DNA from: Vitrella brassicaformis | Taxonomy: Eukaryota; Sar; Vitrellaceae | DNA: 64,000 nt | NCBI GenBank assembly: GCA_001179505.1 | Contig: CDMY01000236.1 | Span: 93,246 to 157,245, forward strand | Direction of reading: 5' to 3' | Shown here: positions 54,501 to 64,000 of the stretch, in pieces | Layout of the letters: each line of letters begins with the position of its first letter | How positions within the stretch are numbered: position 1 is the first letter of the stretch | Notes under the pieces: model-generated | The model's input: the letters and a program-made list of their open reading frames with translations, nothing else | The model's database searches: none | What the model was told of the DNA's origin: nothing | Translations under genes and position numbers: made by a program

Positions 54501-56863
54501 ATGCGGCCCCTCTACCCCCCACATGGCATGCACCTTGCGCAGATGGAGGACTGCGGCATCTATGGAGCTCGGAGGGGGCTGATGGGACGACAGCCGGCGC
54601 CAAGCTTGCCGGCGTCAGCTGTCGCGCCGCTCAGGTTCGCAAACCCTGGTGCCTCTGGTCGTCTGACGACAGTGCAGCGGGAGAGCCGCGATAGCCGCAT
54701 GTCGCTCCCTCCCAAGCCGTCACCCCAAACGTCATTCCGCCCTCCCCTAGTCCCTTCAGCCCCATTCCACCTGCAGCAGTACGGCACACGGCCGCGCCCA
54801 TCGCTGTTCAACCGGCCTCGCGCATTCACTGGCGCCACGCCGGCTTATGTCGGGCCACAGACGAGCGACAGGGCGGGGAGATCAGGTATTGAGCCGGCGC
54901 GGCGGACCGTGGGTCCTGAGGGCGTTGAAGGAGAGCGGCGACTCGGCACACAACAGGGCAGTGACCCTGCCACTGCAGCTCAGACAGGCGGCACACCGGT
55001 GAGCAACCCAGAAGCGAACGCATTCACTCGCGAGAGCACTCAGCACGTCCATCATTCATCGTCCGTCTGTGTGCGCGTTGCAGCCCATCACTGAGGGTTT
55101 GGTTCGTCTGGAGGAGGAGCGCATCGCATCGCTGCACACACAGATAGATCAGGCAAGTGGCGCATGAGAGGCCCAATGGCATCACTGCTGGTGTGCTCTC
55201 ATTCACTGTGTGTCTGTGTGTGTGTGCGATGCCTGCAGGTCACACGAGAGGCTGCCGGTGTGCAGCAGCTCTTCAACACCACAGTCGCCGCACAGGTCAA
55301 CCACACACGCACACACACACACACACACGAGAGCACTGCAGCCATTACTCTCTCCCTGGTTGTCTGTGTGTGTATGTGTGGTCCAGACGCCCTTTCCCAC
55401 CAAGAAGTGGGTCAACGTCTCCGCCGCTCTCTCGTCGAATGCTGATGCAGGTGGAGAAGACGAGAAGGAGGGGTCGGGACCTTGCCCCCCGGCCCTCGAA
55501 GGGTCGATTTCGGAGCTTTCAAGTCACTCAGTGAAGGTAAAGGGACGCAAGAGAAGCAGATGAAGCTTGTAAAGCGCGTCACGAGCTGTTTGTGTCTGGT
55601 GTGTGCTCTCACATCCCACAGAACTCGCTGAGACCTCAGGAGACTCACGATGCAGTCCACTGGTGCGGCGCCCTCGCCTCATCCCCTAGCCCTGCCCTCT
55701 TCCAGCCCGCCGACCTCTTTGACCTGTCATTGCCCATCAGCAAGATGGACCGTATGTTTATGTCGACTGACGATGCCAAACGAGCCGCTCTCCGCTCACA
55801 GATTGTCACCCGCACTCGGCAACAGGAGCTGCTGGGCCACACTACGGAGACCGTCAACAGCACCCTGCTCAACGCCGTCCAGCAGCACATCGACAAGGCC
55901 CTCAGTCGTCTCGGGCTGGCGGACGTGTTGGCTTTCGACATTGGCGGTGACCTGGAGGCCGGCTTGAAGGTGGTCTATGTGCTGGAGCAGGGCAGTGGCG
56001 AGGAGTGGCGGGCAATGGGTCGATTCCTTCGGCTGGCCTTCATCTACCGACTCACCCCTGCTGATGTGGCCCCGCCTCTCCGTCTGTCGGCCGACGCACT
56101 GCCCCCAGCCACGGCCTTCCATCAGCTGCCCCTCGCCATGTCCATCTACAAGATCATCGGCCGCCAGCTGACATACAACACACACAGCCTGACGCTGCAG
56201 CCAGCCGACGAAAACGGACACTATCGGATCGCCGACATGGACCCGTTTCGCGTGGTGGCGTTGAGAGAGCTGCCGGGCGGCCATCCCTATGCCGACAGCT
56301 ACAAGCGCACGGATCCCGTCATCCGACGGGGCAGCAGCAACATACTCTTCCGTTCATTCTCGGCATTCCTGCTAGACGCGCTTCTCGACCAGTGGTCGAA
56401 TGGAGAGGGAGTGTGCCATAGGATGGTGCAGGGTGCGTTCATCGACATTGATGACCCTCGGTATCGCTGTCTGCTGACCGACGACATCACAGAGGATTTG
56501 GGCATCGCCGTCGACTATCGCAGCGGTTGCTTCGAAATTGACTGTCGTCGTGTGATTGTGAGCGGCTGGCGACGGGGCGAGACCATTGCGGCGTATCTGT
56601 GGGTCAAGTTTGCGACGAATTTTTGGGTCAAGCCGGGCGTCATCGACCTGTGGACGACCGAGGGCCCCGCATGCGCATCGTTCCCCGAAGGCTACCCTCT
56701 GTCGATGCCCCGATGGCGTCCTGCGCTGCGGCGATTCGAGCTCGACACTGACGTCATCGACAAAGGTGGTCGATGGGTACTAGCGCCGACAGGCGAGGAG
56801 GGGAGCCCGCTCCAGTACCAGGGGTGGGGACTGGAGGACACAGACGTGGGGCCACTCAAGTGA
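54501..56863 (+). CDS. Hypothetical protein with large folded C-terminal domain
   Basis: I do not recognise the family. The N-terminal region is Pro/Arg/Ser-rich and disordered (LPPKPSPQTSFRPPLVPS). Exons then read PITEGLVRLEEERIASLHTQ, VTREAAGVQQLFNTTVAAQ and TPFPTKKWVNVSAALSSNA. A long last exon begins NSLRPQETHDAVHWCGALAS and is well folded: LLNAVQQHIDKALSRLGLAD, VLAFDIGGDLEAGLKVVYVL, MGRFLRLAFIYRLTP, ADMDPFRVVALRELPGG, LTDDITEDLGIAVDYRSGCF. It ends YQGWGLEDTDVGPLK at 56863. The intron after IDQ uses a GCAAGT donor, a clear GC-AG intron. The ATG at 54501 is a conservative start; the frame is open further upstream without ATG. The last codons and 3' flank belong to the duplicated block. There is a possible coiled coil around LEEERIASLHTQI. 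Confidence 0.6.
54922..55036 (+). repeat. Direct repeat copy 2 of ~100-bp coding segment
   Basis: Matches 54048-54160 with two small indels. It lies within the coding exon of the 54.5-56.9 kb gene. Confidence 0.88.
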
Positions 56864-57180
56864 CGGACAGACAGACCGGACTCACAGTCCATCGATCCAT
56901 ACGCACGTGTGCGTGAAGGGTATAGGGGGCTGTAGCTGCTGAGACGGTCTATAGGGGGCTGGGTCGATTGATTCGTGTGCACACATGGGGTGGGAGCAAA
57001 TGGCTGACTGATCGAAGGACATGAATTCACTCGAATGCCAGTGCACATCAAAACACACGTACAGTCACACCCGGTAGAAGCAGGGTTTGTCTGTCATCGG
57101 AAGGTCCGTCAACACATATCCATAGCATGGACCCCATGCACAACAGAAACACATCCCCTACCCTCTCTGCATTCGTGTAG
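56837..57180. repeat. Dispersed duplicated block, copy 2 (convergent 3' ends)
   Basis: Partner of 47039-47365. Here the block spans the last eight codons of the plus-strand gene, the ~300-base convergent spacer, and the last few codons and stop of the minus-strand COQ11-like gene. Confidence 0.9.
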
Positions 57181-59378
57181 GTCGAGATTGCAAAAACAAA
57201 TACACCATTTGCTTGAAGAGCCGCACCACACCGTACACAACGCCCCAGCCTCGCAGCTGCACCACTTGGTCGACATCACACACAGACAGACCACACACAT
57301 CCTGCCAGTGACTGGGTAGGTTCCACCATTCCTGCCGTATTTATTGTGTGGGCTGCGTCGACCAATGGACAGCGGGATACCCTCCCCGCCAAGCAGTTTA
57401 GTGTATTGGTCAGATCGTCACATGAGTGTGTCGACACCGAGATACACACAGCACAGGAAGTCAATATACTACATAGCATCCATCCATCCATCCATCGACA
57501 GGGACGGCATGCACAGATCACGACTTACACACCCATCTAGGTATCTGCCTTGGCTGACACTACAGGGCGTGCCTGCCTGCCTCTGCCTTACCCACAACTC
57601 ACTCGCACACATATTCATTACACACACACACACACACACACACAACACACACGCACATATGCGTCGCATCACATCGCATCGCATCGGATCGGATCATCTT
57701 CTCTCGGGTGTGGGGGGATAGTCGCGGGGGTGCTCTTCCTGCACACCACACCCAACGCAACACAATCCACTCCACAGCAAAGATAGACGGACATCGGTTC
57801 GGTGTGTGCGTGTGACCTACCGCCATTGTGGCGAGCATACCCATGCGCTGATTGTCAACAATGCCTGACACAGCACAGCGCAGCACGCACAGGCAGCTGC
57901 GCGTGCACGAAGCGCTTCTTGCGTGCTGGGTGGAACCTTCAATGTTGGGATCGATCGACGCCTGCACGGCCGCCGCCGCAAGCTGGCAGAAATCACACAA
58001 GCAGATAGGACCTACCATCTGTCTGTGCACCCTCTCGCTCACCGTGTTGAGATCTGTCGGCTCGTCCACCCCAGAGAGGCCGAAGCCGACGTAGTTGAGC
58101 ATCGTCTCGTTGACGGCGCTGCCTGCAGGCAATATTCATATCAGAACCTGAGTGAGTGTGCATCCGTCCGCATTTGAGCATCCATCCATCCATCAAGACT
58201 GCCGTGCTGACCGATCTTGAGGAGGGAGGCCATTTGCGGCGATCCCGGCTTCGACTCGTGGTAAATCATGCCTGCATGGCATCGATCAATGAATCAACAC
58301 TGTCGATTCGATTGCCTTTCGTTTTCTGCCCACCTGCATACAAGAAGGCCGACCTCAGCTCATCGTGGCCGTAGGTGCGGAGCTCCTGCCCATGACAACA
58401 CACGACGCGCCGTACGTATGGACAGTACGTATGGACAGCCCTCTGTGCTGTGTTGCTTGCTTGCTTGCTTGCTTGCTTGATTGGTGTGTGTGGTTAGACA
58501 CATACATTTTCGACGTCCCTCTTGGCGAGTATGTATCTCTGGAGGAAGGGCGGGGCGCTCTTGGCCGACACAAAGACAAACGACTGCACGGGGGGCAGTC
58601 TCCGGGCCTCGCGAGCCACAACCAACGCCTGAGCCAATTTTGCCAGTGAATGAGGGGTGCTCAAGGCTTGATGTTGCCCCTACCTACCGTATCTCTGTTG
58701 ACTTGCTCATATGACAGACCTGCGCACGTTGAACAAAGGGAAAGCATAACGCATCCAATCCATGCACTATAATGTGCGTGTCCGTCTTCTCACCAGCGCC
58801 AGACGCCTGAGAGCCGCTGACGAACTTGTTCAAGTTGTTCTCTGCACCCCTCATACACAGGGCATCGCATCCATCGGTGCGGTGCCCGTGTCGTGTCGTG
58901 TCGTGTCGTGTCGTTTCTCAGCGAGTGCGTGTACCGAGGAGAATGCCGATAGAGTGAATGACTCCATTGCAGGTCTCCAGGTGGGAGCGGAAAGAGGGCG
59001 GGTCCAGGGCACTCCCCGCCACCCACTGCACCTCCTTCGCCCACGGCTGATGGATGGATGGATTGACGACGCGTACATACACGCCCAACAACAAGAACAG
59101 GTCACATTTCATGCGCCGCCTCTGTCTGTGTTTCTTTGTTTATGTTTGCATGGCGCCTCACCTCTTTGGCTATCTTGTCTGTCGCCTTGCCTCGACGGCT
59201 GCATCCATCCATCCATCCAGTCCAGTCATGAATCAACTTAGATCACAGATGCGATGCGCGTTGTGCGATAAGTGTTTGGTGCAGACCTCAGGCTGACGAC
59301 TTCGATGCCTCTTTCGATGGCCTTGCGGCAGATCTGTGAGCCCACAAACCCGTTGCCACCCAGCACCAGGATCTTCAT
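57158..59378 (-). CDS. COQ11-like NAD(P)-binding atypical SDR
   Basis: Atypical short-chain dehydrogenase resembling yeast Coq11 and related mitochondrial NAD(P)-binding proteins linked to ubiquinone biosynthesis. The ATG at 59378 begins MKILVLGGNGFVGSQICRKA (GGxGFxG Rossmann motif), then IERGIEVVSL joined to SRRGKATDKIAKE. Then KEVQWVAGSALDPPSFRSHL, ETCNGVIHSIGILLG, GAENNLNKFVSGSQASGAG, LSYEQVNRDT, ALVVAREARRLPPVQSFVFV, SAKSAPPFLQRYILAKRDVE, and RSAFLYAGMIYHESKPGSPQ follow on later exons. The S..K.PPF...Y...K segment stands in for the SDR YxxxK site. The 3' exons (IVDNQRMGMLATMA, then VDQVVQLRGWGVVYGVVRLF) end at 57158. About ten exons. No long presequence is seen; the binding site near the start is intact. 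COQ11 identity is likely but not certain. Confidence 0.78.
57620..57644. repeat. Intronic (CA)n
   Basis: About 12 CA units in an intron of the COQ11-like gene. Confidence 0.93.
58453..58479. repeat. Intronic (TTGC)n
   Basis: Six to seven ttgc units in an intron of the COQ11-like gene. Confidence 0.93.
58888..58914. repeat. Intronic (GTGTC)n
   Basis: About five gtgtc units in an intron of the COQ11-like gene. Confidence 0.93.
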
Positions 59379-59606
59379 CGCTGAACGCAGCTCTTATGGC
59401 GTCATCCTGCCTTGCTCACTCGCCTTAGCTGACGCTGCTCCCAATATGCTCCTGCTCCTCGAGGGGGAAGATTGCCACATTTGCGAGCTAAGCTTCATTT
59501 TCCCCCCTTTTCCCTTTTTCCGAGGGGGAAAGGGCCCAGATAGGGACGAAGAGGACCGACATAGCGCGGATCTACTCAATCTGCTTGGATGAGTCATCGA
59601 TGATCT

Positions 59607-62600
59607 ATGGATCTGTCCCGCAGCGTGCGCCTCCTTCCCGCCTCCTTCACTCGCACGGCCGCAGCACCAGCATGCATCATCACAAGACCGCAGCAGTCCA
59701 GACGACGAAGCATCGCCACTCAGCCGGCAGCTGTACTTCCAGATGATTCATCGCAGGCCGCCCACTTGTCTGCAAAACGCGGCGCCCCTTTCCCCGGCGG
59801 CAACCCTCTGGATGTGGTCAAGTACCGCACGCCCCATCAGCTGGTGCAGACGATGCGGCAGCTGCTGCACAGCCCACACATGACACTCGAGGAGAGGTTC
59901 CAGGGCCTCCAGTACTGCCTCGCCCATGCACAGCGGTCCACTCCCGTCGCCCAGTCGCTCGCGACGCAGTGCCAGCCGGCTTTGCGATCGTTGCAGGAGG
60001 AGTACCGGGAGGCAGTGGCGCACCGCCAGATGCTGTTTAGCGCCGAGGGGCGGCGGCAGATCGAGAAGAGCCGGGAGGTTCAGGAGAGGATAGACGGCCC
60101 GGCCACGAGTGGACGGCGGCGGGGGATGATGTTCAAGAGGAGGGGGGTCGACTATGGGAGTGGGGGTGGCGGTGGCGAGGTGGTGCTCCCGGCAGCGAGG
60201 TGTGACGCTCCTGTGTTGATGCCCGAGGGCCACTATAAGGATGCGATGGAGCGGCTGCTGTCCGAGGCCGTCGAGGAGGTGGCGGAGGATGAGAAACTCC
60301 CACTCGCAAGACGGATACCTCTCATGGTCAGCCAGGTGGACCAACCTGATGCATCCATCCCATCCCATCACTTGTGTGTGTTGTTTTGTGGTTTGTGGTG
60401 TGTGCCCACAGGTGGAGGAGATGCTACCGATAGACTTCACGGGTGTGAAGCCCATCGACATTTTGGTGGTGGACCGGCGCGACACGGATGCCCACGCCAG
60501 GCATGTGGCCAACCTTTCCGGATGGCACGGCGAGGACGACGAGTCGCCACTCTACAAACCGCCACCCTACCCTCACGCAGCCTCCGTGTTCTTTGCAATC
60601 CTCCAACACAAGAAGGGACCGCTGCAGCGAGGGTAAGTAAGGGGGCATCTCGCTGGGAGTCCGTGTGTCTGTGCGTTCGTGTGTTGTGCAGGAAGGGTTA
60701 CGACGTGGTGACGTCGTTCGACCTGCTGAGCCACCAGTGGGTGTTTGATCGAGTGCGCAGCAAGGCCATGCAGTTCTTCGGTCAGTACTGGCGGTTCGAG
60801 AAGCAGGACGACGGCTCCGCCAAGCGGCGGCTGCACCGGGACCTGCTGCTTTTCCTGCTCAAGGTGTCTGAGAAGCTGTTCCTCCTCGCCATGCACCACC
60901 ACGCTCCTGCACTCAGGGCGCGACAGACACAGCTGGAACACAGAGGGAATGAGGCCATGCAGAGGGTGGGAGGGAGGGAGGCAACCACACGAACGGTCTG
61001 GGCGATTGTGATTTTGTGTGTTGGTTTGTTGGTGTAGGCGTTGTTGGGTAGTCTTCACCTGCCGCCCCGTGGGTGTGACGTGCGTGAAGCGTTTGGTCTG
61101 CCGCGGCACCGCAGCAGCCCCAACCCCCTCAGCCCCACACCCATCATTTACTGGCAATTCAAACTGCTGCAGAACAAGTGAGGGAGGAAGGCAAGGAAAT
61201 GACAGACAAGGGCAGCAGACCACAGCAATGCACGCATTGTGCGTGGTGTGGTTTGGTGTATGTTGGCGGCAGGCCGTATGTGTTGGACCTGCGGGATGAT
61301 GACCGCAATCTGCCGACGTGGAAGGCGGTCGAGCAAATGGTATGCACACGCACACCCACCACAAGGAGGGAAGTAATGACAAACAAGAGCTGTCTCCTTC
61401 ACCTGCTTGCAGCTGTCTACCACTCCCCTGAAACACCGTCGCTTCACTGCCTACCTGGTACGGTACACCAACAGCATCGCACTCACTGACCTACTTCCTC
61501 ATCCATCCGGTCGTCTGTTGATCAGGAGCTGACATGCCTGTCGGACGAGACGGCCCAGCGGTTCTGGGGCGAGGGCTCGCCAAGACCACACAGCGGCACA
61601 GGCGCCACGGGTGGGGCCTACAGCGCGCCCCTGTGCGTGGCCATCACACAGGAGCTCCTCATGTCCCTGGCCAAGTACCTTCTAGCGCTGTGGTCGCCCA
61701 ATGGGGCCGACCCCGCACTGATGGACATGGAGTATGGGCCAGATGACGGCCACCATGTGGACAAGCCCACGGTGCCCGACGGACCGGTGAGCAACCATGG
61801 GTGTCGTGTCTTGTGGGGCCCCATCGACATGCAAGAAGAGTTGTGTCCTCAGGTGACGGTGATGGTGGTGGGTGTCGGTGCCTCGAGACTCGCATTCTAT
61901 TTACGGCAGCTCTGGCAGGTATAGGTCATCACACACCCGTCCGGCACCCCATACATACACGCGCACATGTATGTATGTATGTATGGGTTCTTCTGTCCAC
62001 CACCAGTCCCTCCGCAAGTCGTCCCGGCGCACCGCCCGTGACCACAGCTCAGTGCAGTTCGACTGGGAGGGCGACGCACCAGCCTCCCCCGGACCAGCAG
62101 GTGACACCACACTGCCGTCGAGAGGCGGCAGGCGGCGGCGTGTGTTTCGTCCGTCGGCTGACAAGGCCGACAGTGCCGATCAGGTGCCACAAGTCAACTT
62201 CATCTCAGTGGCTGTCAGGTCAGGTAGAATGAAAGGCATCAGGCCGGGTGGGTGCGGTGCAAGGATGAGATGCGTGGAGTGGATGTATTGTGTTTCAGGC
62301 CAGAGCGGATCGTCAACTCAGTGCGTCGCAGCGCATGGGATGATGAAGCGCTGGCACGTGCAGCTGACAAGAGCACGACCACGCCCCCACTGCCAGTGGA
62401 GCCGGCATGTGAAGACAGCTCTGAGACCCTCATCGACTCTGCCACTGGTGAGTGAATGATGCATCAGTCTGCTAGAGCATTCGGCGCTCCCTCGTGCTGT
62501 CTATCCATGTGTGTATGTATGTATGCTTTTGTCCAGGTTGTGTTCGTTTCCCGTACGACGAGGACGCCAAGCTGTCGGACGCATTGCACAGGCACCAACC

Positions 62601-63250
62601 AAAGTGAGCCGCGCGTGTGCATATACACACAAGAGTATGGTGACCTGTCCATCCGCCTTGTGGCTGCTGCCTGCCTGCCTGCCTGCCTGGGTCCCTGCGT
62701 ATGTGCAGTTACGCCTTGTGTGTGGGGATGCCGCCCGGCCGCGATTGGACCTTCCACTTCCGCAAACACCCATCTGTACAGGTAAGGTGGGCTGGTCACA
62801 AGCAACGCGCAATCAATGATGGAAACAAAACCCACCTGTCTGTCTGTCTGTCTGTCTCTCTGCCAGGAGTACATGGTGTTGGGCCCCCGGGATTCTCCCC
62901 TGAATGGCAACCTGCGGCTGACGTGGGGCCAGCCGCTGCTTTTCGACAAGGCCGACCCGTCCGACGCCCCTTTTGTGCGCGACGGCTTCAGGCGCTTCAA
63001 CGCCACGGCCGTGTCCAAGCAGTGCATAGGCACACTCGACAGCCCAGGTAATTTGCGGCACAGAGAGTGACAAGCGAGTGGCCGTATGCGTGTGTGCGTG
63101 TGTTTGTGGAGATGTGTTGTGTGTGACTGTTGGTATGGTGTAGAGGTGATGGGCCACACGTGGGCGACGGTATTCCGCCGTGTGTACAGTCTTGACCCCA
63201 AGGCCCGTACCGCCCTCGTATTCCCTCCGGCTGCCAGCCTGGGGTGGTGA
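59607..63250 (+). CDS. Unknown protein, probably organelle-targeted
   Basis: I do not recognise the family. The N-terminus (MDLSRSVRLLPASFTRTAAA ... ITRPQQSRRRSIATQ) is Arg/Ser/Ala-rich with no acids over about 45 residues, as in a mitochondrial presequence. A helical region follows (NPLDVVKYRTPHQLVQTMRQ, LEERFQGLQYCLAHAQ). Later exons include MLPIDFTGVKPIDILVVDRR, GKGYDVVTSFDLLSHQWVFD, RDLLLFLLKVSEKLFLLAMH, PTPIIYWQFKLLQNK, VTVMVVGVGASRLAFYLRQL, YALCVGMPPGRDWTFHFRK, EYMVLGPRDSPLNGNLRLTW and VMGHTWATVFRRVYSLDPKA. It ends SLGW at 63250. At least 13 exons. A middle stretch is disordered (SRGGRRRRVFRPS). No active site is visible. A mitochondrial ribosome- or RNA-associated role is possible but only a guess. 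It lies divergent from the COQ11-like gene with about 230 bases between starts. Confidence 0.6.
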
Positions 63251-63396
63251 TGCACTCTCTGCACCAACCAGGGCAGACGGAGGAGAGAAACAAGGGGGAA
63301 AGGTGGCTGGGCTGGCTGCTAGAAATGTATGTGTGCTGCGTGTTAGTGAGTGCAGACAGTGGCACTGCATGCATTGAGGCATTCGTAGGTGATAGG

Positions 63397-63575
63397 CCAT
63401 GAAGGCGTTCTTGGCCGTTCTCCAGATTCCGTCCAAACTCGCAAGTATAGTTCTCCCGTTGGTGAGAATGCAAGACGTTGTGGCATCCAGTGTGCATCGG
63501 TCCAGTCGCTTTTGACGTGAACATCTGACATCGAGCCGTGGGCGTCTCAACCTCTGTTCCATCTGAAGCTCTTAC
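63397..63575. repeat. Diverged direct repeat, copy 1
   Basis: Shares aggcgttcttggccgttc, the dispersed cgcaagt and gagaatg blocks, and catcgagccgtgggcgtc with 63673-63870, with many substitutions and small indels. Confidence 0.8.
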
Positions 63576-63672
63576 TGCGCCACTTCTCACGTACCGTCGG
63601 CAGAAAAATGGCGAGAAAAGAAAGACCGGAGACAAACCCCGCAAAGAATAAGCCGTTTTCGTCGCCTCCTTC

Positions 63673-63870
63673 ATGGCCAGAAGGCGTTCTTGGCCGTTCG
63701 AAGCTCGCAAGTTGCCCCCATGAGAATGTTTCCAGCGTATAGAACCACGCCTGTGCATTCCAGGCCTTCGGATGCAGTGGCATCCCGCATACATCAGCTC
63801 CAGTTGTTCTTTTGACGGAACATCGTGACAATCGAGCCGTGGGCGTCCCAACTTCTGTCGTACCGTCAAG
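63673..63870. repeat. Diverged direct repeat, copy 2
   Basis: Partner of 63397-63575. On the minus strand both copies can be read as a related Cys/His-containing peptide (GRPRLD..., AGCH or TGCH), but coding status is unclear. Confidence 0.8.
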
Positions 63871-64000
63871 CTTGATACCGCCTGAGGTCTCACGCATTGC
63901 TGAGGGGGGCCGTGACCCCGCCGTGAGGGCATGGACGTCACCGACCCCGCTGACATGTGTAGCTGCCCCCCTCCCCAGCCCTACCCCTCACCAGGCAGTG

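Noticed and set aside
62997-63956. 319-codon minus-strand frame at the right end
   Set aside because: Its left part overlaps exons of the plus-strand gene ending at 63250, and the rest is a pair of diverged repeats. I kept the repeats but did not call a gene.
1-64000. Orientation of TGTC versus CAGA intron repeats might mark the transcribed strand
   Set aside because: Counter-examples occur on both strands. The minus-strand GH3 and ankyrin/CCCH introns carry TGTC on the plus strand, while the minus-strand BTB gene introns carry CAGA there.

Overview
This is a nuclear window from a eukaryote. Genes are densely packed on both strands and broken by many short introns (mostly 40-120 nt). Introns are nearly always GT-AG, with GC-AG in at least one case, and they are full of TGTG, TGTC and CACACAGA simple repeats. 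Coding DNA is GC-rich. The gene set includes a cyclin, an intron-containing histone H3, an organelle-type helical-repeat (HPR-like) protein, a bacterial-type DNA polymerase I, ankyrin proteins and a short Cys/His motif (GSIGH...CHIC) that I associate with alveolates. Together these suggest an alveolate alga of the chromerid/dinoflagellate side; a Vitrella-like chromerid is my best guess. That is inference, not a database match. There is one assembly gap of 300 Ns (8197-8496), inside the cyclin gene.

Layout: 0-1.5 kb, one unknown protein. 2.2-4.3 kb, two tandem copies of a small unknown gene (minus). 5-6.7 kb, an ankyrin-like protein (minus). 7.3-9.1 kb, a cyclin (plus). 9.1-10.3 kb, microsatellite-rich spacer. 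10.3-11.9 kb, a 3-hydroxyisobutyrate dehydrogenase-like enzyme (plus). 13.7-16.5 kb, a secreted Cys-containing protein and a membrane-anchored PEBP (both minus). 16.8-18 kb, a disordered protein (plus). 19.1-23.1 kb, DNA polymerase I with an attached 5'-3' exonuclease (minus), divergent from an RsuA/RluB-type pseudouridine synthase (23.4-24.9 kb, plus). 26.2-28.9 kb, a secreted beta-helix protein of bacterial type (minus), head-to-head with an HPR-like protein (29.0-31.4 kb). 31.9-32.5 kb, a histone H3 variant. 33.6-36.1 kb, a BTB protein (minus), head-to-head with an alpha/beta hydrolase (36.1-37.8 kb). 38.3-38.9 kb, a KCTD-like T1/BTB protein (minus), head-to-head with a Nit2-type omega-amidase (39.2-40.9 kb). 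41.6-45.1 kb, a secreted GH3 glycosidase with a Cys-rich N-terminus (minus). 45.4-47.1 kb, a PH/GRAM-like protein (plus). 47.6-50.8 kb, an ankyrin plus CCCH-like protein (minus). 50.9-53.9 kb, a kinase-like protein (minus). 54.5-56.9 kb, an unknown protein (plus). 57.2-59.4 kb, a COQ11-like NAD(P)-binding protein (minus). 59.6-63.3 kb, an unknown, probably organellar, protein (plus). 63.3-64 kb, diverged direct repeats.

There is no operon-like logic. Several genes fall into housekeeping themes: organelle DNA and RNA maintenance (polymerase I, pseudouridine synthase, HPR-like protein), mitochondrial or amino-acid metabolism (HIBADH-like, omega-amidase, COQ11-like) and the cell surface or secretion (beta-helix, GH3, Cys-rich secreted protein). 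The most unusual structural signals are a ~330-bp block shared by the 3' ends of two unrelated genes (47.04 and 56.84 kb), a 49-bp identical coding patch shared by two neighbouring genes, and tandem duplication of a small gene.

Exon boundaries were placed by eye from GT/AG sites and reading frame. Outer gene limits are more reliable than individual exons, and most start codons are provisional.
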